This document shows, piece by piece, positions 53,001 through 63,796 of a DNA stretch of 64,000 nt (within the stretch, counting starts at the first letter, position 1; each line of letters begins with the position of its first letter). Source of the stretch: Macrostomum hystrix (Eukaryota > Platyhelminthes > Macrostomidae); NCBI GenBank assembly GCA_950097015.1, contig CATNEN010000002.1, forward strand, positions 4,681,001 to 4,745,000. The letters are read 5' to 3'. The position numbers and the translations under genes were made by a program. Below the pieces are notes generated by a model. It was not told where the DNA came from. It saw only the letters and a list, made by a program, of their open reading frames with translations, and did not search any database.

Positions 53001-55879
53001 AGCAGCAGAGGGATAAGCTTTAGGTGGGAATTCTTCGCCGCAACTATCAGAGCGGAGTCACCAAGCGCATTCTTGTAGTTGACATGAACTTTCTGCTGAA
53101 TAAGGTAGCTTAAGATGTCTTCGTGTCCACTGGCGCATGCAATCGTGAGACAGTTTTCACCCAAAGTAGTTCGGCTGCTCAGCGACATCAGACCTTGAAT
53201 CTCCTGGAGAATCTTCAGATTTCCGGCCTCGCAAGCAAGATGGGCGATGCTGCGTCCTTCCTGATCGAAGGTTTCGTCGATTCTGCCTCCTTTGCTACGA
53301 AGCGCTGCCAGAACTGAATCGCTACCAATTTTGACGCTAAGCATCACAGGAGACGTATTGGTCTCATCAAGAGCATTGGGATCAAGTTTTTGTTCCAAAA
53401 TAAATTGTATTGCCTCTTGGTGCGGATTCTTTCCTTCAACGGCATAGTGGAGAACAGTTTTAAGGGCTTTGTCTGTTGCAGCGACAGAGCAGCCAGCGTC
53501 AGACAAAAGGAAGAATAAGAAATTCTTGTCCTGCTTTGCAGCAGCCAGAAAGACAGGCGTGACGTCGTTCAGATCCAGCTGGTTCACCTTCGCGCCGCTG
53601 CTGTAAAGGAGCTTTAATAGGTCCATGGATCCCGACTCGCAGGCGAAATGAGCGGGTGTTCGTCCATTGCGCGCGACAGCGTTAACGTCGGCTTTCTTAT
53701 TGATGAGGAACCTGGCCATTTCAAGCTTATTGTTTGTGCAGGCGATCATGAGTGGCGTAATGCCATTGTTGTCCTCCTGGTCTAAAGCGCAACCAAACAA
53801 AGAGAAGAACTGGACAATCTTGAGATTGCCGCTCTTCACTGCCAGGTGAACTACATTTTCACCTCTGCGATTTCGTCGATTCACATCGGCACCAACAGAC
53901 TTTAGGACTGTAATTAGAGATTCGCTGCCTTGAGCAGCGCTGATCATAAATGGAGTCATTCCGTCTTGGTCATGCGTGTCAAATGGACACCCAATATCCA
54001 GCAGATGCATCAAGGCATCGTTCTCCTTCAGCATGCATGCGTAGTGCATTGCAGTTTTTAACTCCCTGTTTGTTGCCTGGATTTCGCAGCCATTTTTAGT
54101 GAGAAACTGGAGGATCTCGTAAGTCTTCTTGTGCTTTAAGGCCTCTAAAAGTAGGGTATTGCCGGCATTATCGATCGTGCGCGGATCCGCCCCCTTTTCA
54201 GTCAAATACTTGACTATGTCTAGTTTCCCAGACGACACAGCATGATGGAGAGCAGTCTTGCCTGATCTATCCTTGTGATCTATTGAACAAAGATTGGCTT
54301 TGCTTGTCAGCACCTTGATAGCGTCGAATGCTCCATTCCTGACAGATATAATGAGCGGTGTCATTCCGTTTGAGTCAGGTTCATCAAGGCAGATCTTCTT
54401 TTCACGAAGAAAGTTTAAAAGTGCCACATTATTTTCCTTCACCGCGTAGAATGCAACAGTGTGTCCGTTTGCGTCCTTGGCATCGAGCCGACAGCCCTTC
54501 TCCGCCAGATAACGAACCATTGACAAAGACTTGTTACGTGCTGCGCACAGAATGGCCGTCTCTCCCATGCGATTTGGTATGTCAAGTTCAGCGCCCTTTT
54601 CGCCAAGCATCATGAGGATGTCTTCTTGCTTGTTATGAGCTGCCCTAAGCGCTGGCGTCACACCTCGACGATTTCTGGCGTTTAAATCGCAGCCGTGGTC
54701 GATTAGAAATTCAACAGCCTGGATCGGGCCTTTCTGGCTGATAGCAAGGAGTGTTGTCTCTCCGGATTCAGCATCCTGCTCGTTGAGATTGACATTGTGC
54801 TCGGCGAGAAATCGGAAGAATTCGACTATCTCCGTTTGCCTTACAGATGCGGCCATGAGAGCAAGATTTCCTTGTTCTTCGTGAGGTTCTAGAGAACATC
54901 CTTGTTCTACCAAGTATTTAAAGAGCTCAAAAGAGCCTTGAGCGATCGCCAGCTGGACAGGAGTGATATTTTGCTTGTCTTTCTTGAAGATTGGGGCGCC
55001 TTTTTCGCGCAAGAGTTTCAAGATGTCTAAGTGCCCGGTAAGAATGGCAGTCTTGGTAAACTCTTCATTCTGAGACACGTCGCAGTCGTTGTCAAGCATG
55101 TACTTCACAGCGTCACAGTAACCATTTTGAACGGCACATCTCAGCGGACTGCGACCATCATCTTCAACCTTGTCGCTGTACTTCACCTTGAAGTACTGGA
55201 GCATCTCAGTGTGACCGCAGAGGCCAGCCTGAGAGGCCAGTATCAGCTTATGCCGATAAGCGACGTCGCAGTTCTGATCGTGCATGAAGCGCACGACCTT
55301 CACCCAGTTCTTTGTGACAGCTTTTGCCAGAATGCTAGTTGTTGGCTCTTCACTCAGCTGATGAATGCAGGATCGCTTCTCTTCCAACAACTTGGCAATC
55401 TTGGTGTGGCCGTTAAACAGAGCGTAAAACACGGCTGTCAAGCCGTCATTAGTCTTTTTTGAAACATCGACATCCCGATCAAGGAGCTGGGTGACGATCA
55501 CGGCGCTGCCGACTTGTGCAGCGCACATGAGCGGTGTTATCCCGCTGTTGTCGCTTTTTTCTGGATCGGCCCCTCTGTTGAGCAGGGTGCTGAACACATC
55601 CTGGTGGCTGGAGAGAGCGGCGAAGTGCAAGCCTGACCGACCTTCTTCGTTTGTGACATCTGGACTCATGCCTTTCAGAAGAAAGGCGTGCACGGAACGG
55701 TTATTGCCTGCTACGATAGAAGAGAAGAATAATTTATTTTCCACCTTCTCTTTTTCTGCCAATATGTTCGCCTCATTTCTCATGATTTCTCGTTGTCCCC
55801 GCTGCATCAGCCTTGCTAGGGACTGGCGGAGGTCCTCTTCCATTTTTCTTATAGTCCAATGCGCAACGTACACCTGCAT
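50099..55879 (-). CDS. Giant ankyrin-repeat protein with acidic C-terminal tail (~1835 aa)
   Basis: Minus-strand exons are 55879-50745 (uninterrupted, 1711 codons), 50543-50406 and 50333-50099. The first frame reaches TGA at 50743-50741, but that TGA is inside a strong donor, CA|GTGAGT. Splicing there joins CA|A to give Gln-Glu-Leu and adds 122 residues through introns of 201 and 72 bp, all phase-consistent. The protein has an ~70-aa charged N-terminus, then about 45 ankyrin repeats (G-x-TPL-x-x-A pattern), broken near residues 960-1050 by a Lys/Glu-rich non-ankyrin segment. It ends in an acidic, Ala/Gln-rich tail (DEEADEDEDHAGLG). Ankyrin arrays bind proteins; no enzymatic or membrane domain is visible, so it is a scaffold of unknown partner. 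The start is uncertain: ATGCAG|GTG at the 5' edge, after TTTCACTTTCATTCC, also looks like an acceptor, so upstream exons are possible. Confidence 0.87.
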
Positions 55880-56334
55880 GGAATGAAAGTGAAACTTTGG
55901 AGACTATTTAGAAGACTTCTGGACTTTTACTTAAATAAAAACATATCCTGGTATCCTGGTATCGTAGAAAATAATATAGGCACTATGTTTTAACTGCGAC
56001 ATGTCTTGCTCTCGTCAGGCATCTAAAGGCTTTTAAGTATATGTGTAATAGCTATAAAAATATAAGTTCTACGCTCGTATTTTCGAAATGGTGCTGTCAG
56101 CGACACTAGAAGTTGGTGACGACAAGTGCACACCGAGGACACTGCAGCATCGGCGTAGTCCATACACAAAGATCTAGTATAGCCGCCTAAGGAAATCAGG
56201 CATCCTTACTGAGAACAACTGGGATCATGATTATCAGGATCATCGGATCAGCAACAATCAGCAAGCAGCAATAAAACAATTAGGGTCCTGATTAGGAGTA
56301 ACTAAGGTTCTGATTAGAAGCAAAAAATTATGAT
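55880..56334. other. 5' flank of the ankyrin gene, no gene seen
   Basis: Mixed-composition DNA. It could hold the promoter or an upstream non-coding exon of the ankyrin gene; no TATA box or matching donor was identified. Confidence 0.4.
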
Positions 56335-57165
56335 GAGGAACAGCTAATGTTAGGAATAATTGAGTTCATCTTTAGGAATAATTGAGTTCATGACTAGGAA
56401 ATAGCTAACGTCATGATTAGTAACAATTGAGGTCATGATTAGTAACAATTGAGGTCATTATTAGAAACAATTGAGGTCATTATTGGTAACAATTGAGGTC
56501 ATTATTAGTAAGAATTGAGGTCATTATTGGTAATAATTGAGGTCATTATTAATAACAATTGAGGTCATTATTAGTAACAATTGAGGTCATTATTAGTAAC
56601 AATTGAGGTCATTATTAGTAATAATTGAGGTCATTATTAGTAACAATTGAGGTCATTATTAGTAATAATTGAGGTCATTATTAGTAACAATTGAGGTCAT
56701 TATTAGTAACAATTGAGGTCATGATTAGTAACAATTGAGGTCATTATTAGCAATAATTGAGTTCATTATTAGTAATAATTGAGTTCATCATTAGGAATAA
56801 TTGAGTTCATGACTAGGGAATAGCTAACGTCATGATTAGTAACAATTGAGGTCATTATTAGTAACAATTGAGGTCATTATTAGTAACAATTGAGGTCATT
56901 ATTAGTAACAATTGAGGTCATTATTAGTAATAATTTAGGTCATTATTAGTAACAATTGAGGTCATTATTAGTAACAATTGAGGTCATTATTAGTAATAAT
57001 TGAGTTCATCATTAGGAATAATTGAGTTCATGACTAGGGAATAGCTTAACGTCATGATTAGTAACAATTGAAGTCATTATTAGTAACAATTGAGGTCATG
57101 ATTAGTAACAATTGAGGTCATTATTAGTAACAATTGAGGTCATGATTAGGAACAAATGAGCTCAT
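56335..57165. repeat. 23-bp minisatellite
   Basis: About 35 units of attgaggtcattattagtaa / caa. A longer variant block (gttcatgactagggaatagc) recurs at about 56388, 56805 and 57025, indicating a higher-order organisation. Confidence 0.96.
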
Positions 57166-57267
57166 GACAGGAAGCAGCTAATGCCATGACTAATAAACAA
57201 GAAAGGTCATGATAATGATCAATTAGACAGGAGCGGGATCATTGAGCACAGCTGAGAAAAGTAGAGT

Positions 57268-57570
57268 TGCATTGCTGTTTCGGCGCATTTGCCTCTCGCA
57301 CCAAGGAGACTGAGCTCGAATTCGCGGCGAGGCCGGGCTTATTTTGCCGTGGAAAGAAGGCTTGGGTTGCTTGTCGAGCAATTTGCGCCCTTGGCCTTGA
57401 GGGTCAGCCTCCAAGGCACAGTGAGAGTGTACACTACCTGGCGATGAGAAAGCCAGGGCAGTTGTAAACACCTGTATGAGTATGTGCTCAGAAGTCATCG
57501 GAATAGACAGAATCGCCTTTCGCTGGCTGCGTGTCTACTGTCACCAAATGATGTGCCATTGCCCACAGCC
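57268..57570 (+). mobile_element. tRNA-derived SINE, 5'-truncated
   Basis: It starts at gcgcatttgcctctcgcacc, keeps the body (cactacctggcgatgagaaag) and ends at cattgcccacagccc without an (ATT)n tail. Confidence 0.88.
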
Positions 57571-58252
57571 CACAGCATACGAGTATATAGACTCTGAGGT
57601 CAGCAAAGTACATAATGATAAAATTTATTACTGTTGGGTTTAAATAAAGTTCTTATTAATTGTAGCAAGAAAACAACTCACAGAACTCGGTCGTGCGCGG
57701 CTCTTGCAGGACAAATGATGCTATGCTACTATATACTTCCAGGTGGACAGATGGAGTTACCGGCTGGTTTATGGCTGTTATAAACAGATTTCTTAAGATA
57801 AACTTGTCGCAGTATAATTGTAAAAATGCAGACCTAATATAGAGGTATAGAAGACAATCAAAGATGTACAGACATGTAAGTACGTGTTCTGCAAAACTGA
57901 ACTTCCCTTTAGTGTGTACACAGACCGTGAAATAGTCTTGGCTGACTGTGTTTGTCAACGTTTAACTTCACATACTTTTCTTTTTCCTGATACGTGGCAT
58001 GGTTACTAACGATATTTAAAAATAGCCTTTAACAAGAAGAGAAGTTCTCTTTTTGTTGCGAGCTGCAATGAACATGTGTACTGTGCATATTTTGTCGGCG
58101 CAAACTGGTTGAGAAATAATTTCTATGTGACTCATACCGAGAGCTCATAAACGTGGTTTCATTCGCACCTGCGCAACCAAATATTGAGCTGCTACTTTGA
58201 TGCAAAGTTATTAAAACTGACAATTTAAATTAGCGAAAATTCCTAAAATTTA
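57571..58252. other. Intergenic DNA, no gene seen
   Basis: A ~100-codon minus-strand frame (57656-57958) has no recognisable domain. Nothing else stands out. Confidence 0.4.
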
Positions 58253-58327
58253 GTTCCTTCAGGTAGGCTCGAACGACTACCCTTTCGCTAACAGCAGAAA
58301 TTGCTAGCCGATTGCGACACGGAGACG
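58253..58327 (-). pseudogene. Decayed tRNA-Asn gene
   Basis: It aligns end to end with the three intact tRNA-Asn genes nearby (minus: tctccgtgtcgcaatcggct, GTT anticodon context ctgttag, gttcgagcctacctg). Mismatches break the acceptor stem, and the anticodon-stem half ttcgg has become tttct. Confidence 0.8.
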
Positions 58328-58883
58328 ATTTGGCAGTCTTGATATTTGATCGAGATCTTTCACTCTGAGAAATTTACGAGTAGGGCTGAGTGCGAAAGTG
58401 TGGTAGCAATGCCACATTCACTTTCTTGTTAAACTGGCTCCGATAATAAGCAATTTACTATTCAGTTACTTTGTATTGATCATAAATGCGTCCAGGTACA
58501 CAATCTATTTAACGCATCTCTTGTACGTTGAAACAGCTACGAGCCTATTTTAACATGATAGCTGTTCCTTAATCCTATTTCCATCACACTCACTCATGAT
58601 ATATTTCTCATCCATCTCTCAATCACCTTACTGACCATCCGATCCTGCCGCACCCTCTTCAACACCCTCTCCCTCACCCTCTGCCTCGTCCTCAACGTCA
58701 ACCCAGCTGATCTATCAAATCAGTAGTAAATAGTGTTTAATCACCAATTAAAACATTGCCAGCAAATGAAATAGAGCTGACTTGCATCGCTAATTTAAGT
58801 TAAGCATCTGCAAACCTGGACATTCTTATTATTTCATTAACAATTCTCATATTTGCAGGTGCGTCACAACAAAAAATGGTGCT
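58328..58883. other. Intergenic DNA, no gene seen
   Basis: No coding exon. A pyrimidine-rich stretch at 58560-58700 (ccctc/catc-rich) is degenerate low-complexity sequence. Confidence 0.45.
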
Positions 58884-58900
58884 CGCCTCCAGGTGGGCTC

Positions 58901-58937
<37 letters not shown>

Positions 58938-58957
58938 GCCGATTGCGCCACGGAGGC
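58884..58957 (-). tRNA. tRNA-Asn (GTT), copy 1
   Basis: A 74-nt cloverleaf: acceptor gcctccg/tggaggc plus G discriminator, anticodon stem ttcgg/ccgaa around loop CTGTTAA (anticodon GTT), B box ggttcgagccc, no intron. Its 3' trailer is agcaccatttttt, whose T6 run is a Pol III terminator. Confidence 0.97.
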
Positions 58958-59750
58958 CTCCGCTGGGATCGGAGGCGATTTGAATCTTTCAATTTTGTCA
59001 AAGATCATGCACTGATCGCAGCAGGTGTTTTATCTGCTACAGTCTGTAATATGGGCAACAAAAAGTAAAGCACTGCTAGCTGCTTAGCATAAGTAGGGCT
59101 TGAGATTTGAATGTGTGGATCACTGCTGGGCAAATGTTTGCATTGTGTGTGGCTGTGTTTGATGAAAGATGGCAAAGAAATTAGTCAAGTCGATTATTTC
59201 AGTATTATTTATTTCCCGTGTGTATAAAATAATACGTTTTACAAAAATAATCACTAAGCCTAGCTGACTCTAGAACTACATGTTAGACTACATCGTTAGG
59301 TGATTGTGTTTTGCTATTTCATGCAACTTTTACTGAGAATTAATGTTCTACAGCCTTATATTTACTGCGCTCAGTGATGAGTCCTAGTCAGACTCCCACT
59401 TCGTTACGGTGTCAGCGAATACGTCAAAGGGCTGCTTCCTTTGACTGGCTGAATCTTCGCACGCAGCTTGTCGACGACCATCGAAATGAGGAAAGTTCTG
59501 AAATATTTTTTTCTCAGCCCAGATGGTGTGCTACAAGTGGCAGAGACGATTGTGATGGTGGATGATGAGGCACATTCTACTCGTAAATTTGATAAGTTAA
59601 CATTTTAGTCATCAGCTTATTTTACTTATTTCGTAATCACCTTTGCTACAGTGCCTCTCTGTCTCTCTTTCTTAGTGACTCACATTCTTGCCTATCACCT
59701 CGCTCCATCACCCACTCCATTTTGGTGCATCACATGCCAAAAATGGTGCT
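58958..59750. other. DNA between tRNA-Asn copies 1 and 2, no gene seen
   Basis: Mostly AT-rich, with only short frames and no recognisable element. Confidence 0.45.
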
Positions 59751-59767
59751 CGCCTCCAGGTGGGCTC

Positions 59768-59804
<37 letters not shown>

Positions 59805-59824
59805 GCCGATTGCGCCACGGAGGC
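59751..59824 (-). tRNA. tRNA-Asn (GTT), copy 2
   Basis: Identical to copy 1 over 74 nt, in the same orientation, with the same agcaccattttt trailer ending in a T5 terminator. Confidence 0.97.
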
Positions 59825-60179
59825 CTCGGAGTGATTAAAGGTGCGTTGGCCACTTTTAGACTCCCAAAATCAAATATGCCATATTTACAATGCAACCAGT
59901 GCGTCCAAGTTCAAGATTTTCTGCCCCGCTTGGCTGTTTAATCTGCCGCGATTCGTAGAACATTTTCTACGAAAATGGTGTCACTGTGCAAGAAACTTTC
60001 AAGACGCCTGACAAGTTCAAATTTTAAGAAGTCACTCGCTGAAGAGGGATCAACCACTCTAGTACTCGTAGCAACCCCACCAGGTGGACGATTAGATTTT
60101 GGCAATCTGCGTTCAGGAGGAGTTTGAGAAGTATTTCAGTGTGGGCTCATGAACTGCCTATTGTTTTTTGAATTTTTAA
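59825..60179. other. Intergenic DNA, no gene seen
   Basis: Nothing recognisable apart from a TACTCGTA octamer at about 60062. Confidence 0.4.
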
Positions 60180-60800
60180 GCTTCGTTTTTCTTCTTCCAT
60201 GTCATTAGTCAACACGCGACCGGCCAGAGCCAGTGCAGCCGCACCAAGCCCCTCAACCTCAGTCTAGTTGAGGTGGGTTTGGTGCACCCAGCCGGCTTAG
60301 AGCCTCCCGAGGCCCCTCTATCCTGCGCTCTTTTGTTTGGTATAAATATACGCGCAATGCGGCAAAAAGTTTCGCTGCCATTTCATCTCGTAAACAAAAA
60401 GGCCTTCCGCCTTATTGGTGAGCCCGACGCCCAGCGCCATACGCTGGGCCTACCTGGTCGGCCCTGTGCGGTCCTGGCAGCCAACCGCCTTTGCCGACAA
60501 CAGCAGCACAGCAGCAGTCATCAAAGTCAGCCCGCCTCCCCGTAGCCCCTGGGTCTCGTTTTCGGCTCCCGCGGTGGACCAACCGCCGCCACACGCTCAG
60601 CACACTCTAGATTAGCACCGCTGTTGCTAGCCTAACGTCCGCGGCCCGTGTGCTGGGGGATCGACCCGGCCTATGGCGCCAACTGACTGTCGATTGTTGC
60701 CTTCAATTTCGGCGCCTGTCTAGTGCACCTGCTGTTTAGGGCCCCAGCTCCCCCTGCCTCGGCGCGAGCTCCTTCGGTCTTCGGCGCATTACTGGTGCAC
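60180..60800 (+). other. GC-rich LTR-like block with TATA box
   Basis: A sharp GC-rich block. tggtataaatatacgcg at about 60338 is a good TATA box, and ccttattggtgagcccgacg about 75 bp downstream resembles the LTR-end/leader of Gypsy-type retrotransposons. No second LTR, gag or pol was found, so a solo LTR or fragment is the best guess. The short open frames have no recognised domain. Confidence 0.35.
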
Positions 60801-60941
60801 ACCGCAGCAGATCAAACAACCGAGCGGATATGTCCTTTATTCTCCTGACAGAATGCACTCAGCCTAGCTTTGTGTGCTCAACGTCTCCAAAGAATCTGAA
60901 AGTATCTGAAAACAAGCGATACGACTTCAATCCCAGCGGAG

Positions 60942-60961
60942 GCCTCCGTGGCGCAATCGGC

Positions 60962-60998
<37 letters not shown>

Positions 60999-61015
60999 GA
61001 GCCCACCTGGAGGCG
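60942..61015 (+). tRNA. tRNA-Asn (GTT), copy 3
   Basis: The same 74-nt gene as copies 1 and 2, in opposite orientation. Its trailer atcaccattttttgc keeps the conserved ACCATTTTT and T6 terminator. The first 7 bases of 5' flank (cggagg) can pair with the gene's own start, a feature shared with copy 1 (ggaggcctcc). Confidence 0.97.
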
Positions 61016-61214
61016 ATCACCATTTTTTGCTATCCCAAATCTTGCTTAACAATGATTTGTTGCTGATGCTGATGCTCATGGCGATGTCACGCACTTCACG
61101 CCAAAACCTTGCAAGCTTGCATACTCAAGGATGCGATGCGAAAAAAGGAGTATGGGAGAAAAGTCTCTTGTTCAAATCTGCTCGTAAAACAAACAGATAA
61201 GACAAAACAGGTTT

Positions 61215-62728
61215 TACAACAGCGACCATCCAGTCAGCAACCATCCATCCAGTCAGCAACCATCCAGTCAGCAACCATCCAGTTAGCAACCTTCCAGTCA
61301 GCAACCATCCATCCAGTCAGCATCCGTCCAGTCAGCAACCATCCATCCAGTCAGCAACCATCCAGTCAGCAACCATCCAGTTAGCAACCTTCCAGTCAGC
61401 AACCATCCATCCAGTCAGCATCCGTCCAGTCAGCAACCATCCATCCAGTCAGCAACCATCCGTCCAGTCAGCAACCGTCCGTCCAGTCAGCAACCATCCA
61501 GTCAGCAACTATCCGTCCAGTCAGCAAACATCCAGTCAGCAACTATCCGTCCAGTCAGCAAACATCCAGTCAGCAACCATCCAGTCAGCAACTATCCGTC
61601 CAGTCAGCAAACATCCATCCAGTCAGCAACCATCCAGTCAGCAACCATCCATCCAGTCAGCAACCATCCAGTCGGCAAACATCCAGTCAGCAACCATCCA
61701 GTCAGCAGCAATCCAGTCAGCAACCATCCAGTCAGCATCCGTCCAGTCAGCAACCATCCATCCAGTCAGCATCCGTCCAGTCAGCAACCATCCATCCAGT
61801 CAGCAACCATCCAGTCAGCAACCATCCATCCAGTCAGCAACCATCCAGTCAGCAACCATCCAGTTAGCAACCTTCCAGTCAGCAACCATCCATCCAGTCA
61901 GCATCCGTCCAGTCAGCAACCATCCATCCAGTCAGCAACCATCCGTCCAGTCAGCAACCGTCCGTCCAGTCAGCAACCATCCAGTCAGCAACTATCCGTC
62001 CAGTCAGCAAACATCCAGTCAGCAACTATCCGTCCAGTCAGCAAACATCCAGTCAGCAACCATCCAGTCAGCAACTATCCGTCCAGTCAGCAAACATCCA
62101 TCCAGTCAGCAACCATCCAGTCAGCAACCATCCATCCAGTCAGCAACCATCCAGTCGGCAAACATCCAGTCAGCAACCATCCAGTCAGCAACAATCCAGT
62201 CAGCAACCATCCAGTCAGCATCCGTCCAGTCAGCAACCATCCATCCAGTCAGCATCCGTCCAGTCAGCAACCATCCATCCAGTCAGCAACCATCCAGTCA
62301 GCAACCATCCAGTCAGCAACAATCCAGTCAGCAACCATCCGTCCAGTCAGCAACCAGCCATCCAGTCAGCAACCGTCCATCCAGTCAGCAACCAGCCATC
62401 CAGTCAGCAACCATCCATCCAGTCAGCAACCATCCAGTCAGCAAATATCCAGTCAGCAACCAACCATCCAGTCAGCAACCATCCATCCAGTCAGCAACCA
62501 TCCATCCAGTCAGCAACCATCCATCCAGTCAGCAACCATCCAGTCAGCAAATATCCAGTCAGCAACCAACCATCCAGTCAGCAACCATCCATCCAGTCAG
62601 CAACCAGCCATCCAGTCAGCAACCGTCCATCCAGTCAGCAACCAGCCATCCAGTCAGCAACCATCCAATCAGCAAATATCCAGTCAGCAACCAACCATCC
62701 AGTCAGCAACCATCCATCCATTTAGCAA
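61215..62728. repeat. CAGTCAGCAACCATC minisatellite with 483-bp higher-order unit
   Basis: About 1.5 kb of units cagtcagcaaccatc, alternating with an extra catc. Diagnostic variants repeat at 483 bp: cagttagcaacc at 61378 and 61861, and gtcggcaaac at 61671 and 62154. This shows a large internal duplication. Confidence 0.97.
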
Positions 62729-63715
62729 CTATCCAATTTTTTGCGATAAATTGCGCAATTTGCGTTGCAGTGGCTGCTGAATTCTCATAAGCAAAGCACT
62801 TAAAAAGCTAATGTCTGCTCGAGTTACAATTTAAATATTCTTTCCGAAATCGAACACTCTATTGAGTGGGTATACTGCGCGCATGTTTGCCTTTTGGCGG
62901 TTTAAATACAATTTTGCAAATCTATTATTGCGCGCAGCACCGCCCACAAAGTGCAGTGAAAGTCCTTAAAAGTGTGAGTTGCATTGATTAACCTTTCACA
63001 GTGTAAAAAATTTTCAAGGGTGTAAATTTCCATAAAAATATCGTTGTTTTTAATTCTCATGGCACTGTGTGCAAGGTTAGTTAAATGCTCGACGCTTTTT
63101 GTTTTAGACACGGCAGTATTTTTCTCATGTAATAGTTTACATATTTATTGATTAATTCGTTCTTTCGCATTTTTAAAAGCTGCTGTGCCTAATAATGGAT
63201 TTTGCTAAATGATCAGGCTACCTAATGTTGGGTAACTTGTATCAAATGGCAAAGCATTTCACTGCAAAGTCGCATCTGACGGTTTCACGTACCTGTGGGC
63301 GTTAAACTGCTCATTTGAAATGCTGAATTTCTAGGAAAATCTCATTTCAAATTACAGTGAACAGAATCTGAGCAGCGAACAATTTTTTAAACTAATTTCG
63401 TTGTTAAAATTGCAAGATTATTTTTACGTAAGTGTTAAATTCATTAGGTCAGCATGTTCACTTTCTACTTTGTAATTATTAACATTGCCAGCTATGCTAC
63501 TTAAGCCTGTTTGCACAAAAACAAGTAAACAAGATTTTATTGTTTTATTATCTAATACCAAATATTTTGATTACATGGTATTTTTATACCAATAGCATAA
63601 ATTATATTGTTCCGATTTTTTGTCTTTATAATTCGTTATTCAAAGATACGGAATGTCTAAGATTTAAGATTTATGTGGGTGTCCCACATCACATTCGCTT
63701 GTCTGGCTTCTGCAG
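62729..63715. other. AT-rich DNA, no gene seen
   Basis: Short frames only. It leads to a pyrimidine-rich acceptor-like tract at 63692-63715. Confidence 0.45.
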
Positions 63716-63796
63716 CAGTCAAGGAGACATTAGCGCTCATCAAGATTTTGATACAGGAGTCAATGATGCAGTACTCTGCTTTATTAAAGAGCTTCA
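63716..63796 (+). CDS. Possible internal exon of a gene that runs off the right edge
   Basis: A strong acceptor (cgcttgtctggcttctgcag) and a consensus donor (TTCA|GTAAGT) bound 81 bp, a phase-preserving 27 codons. The most protein-like frame reads VKETLALIKILIQESMMQYS, an amphipathic helix; a second frame is also open. I do not recognise the family. No neighbouring exon is visible in the remaining 200 bp. Confidence 0.3.
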
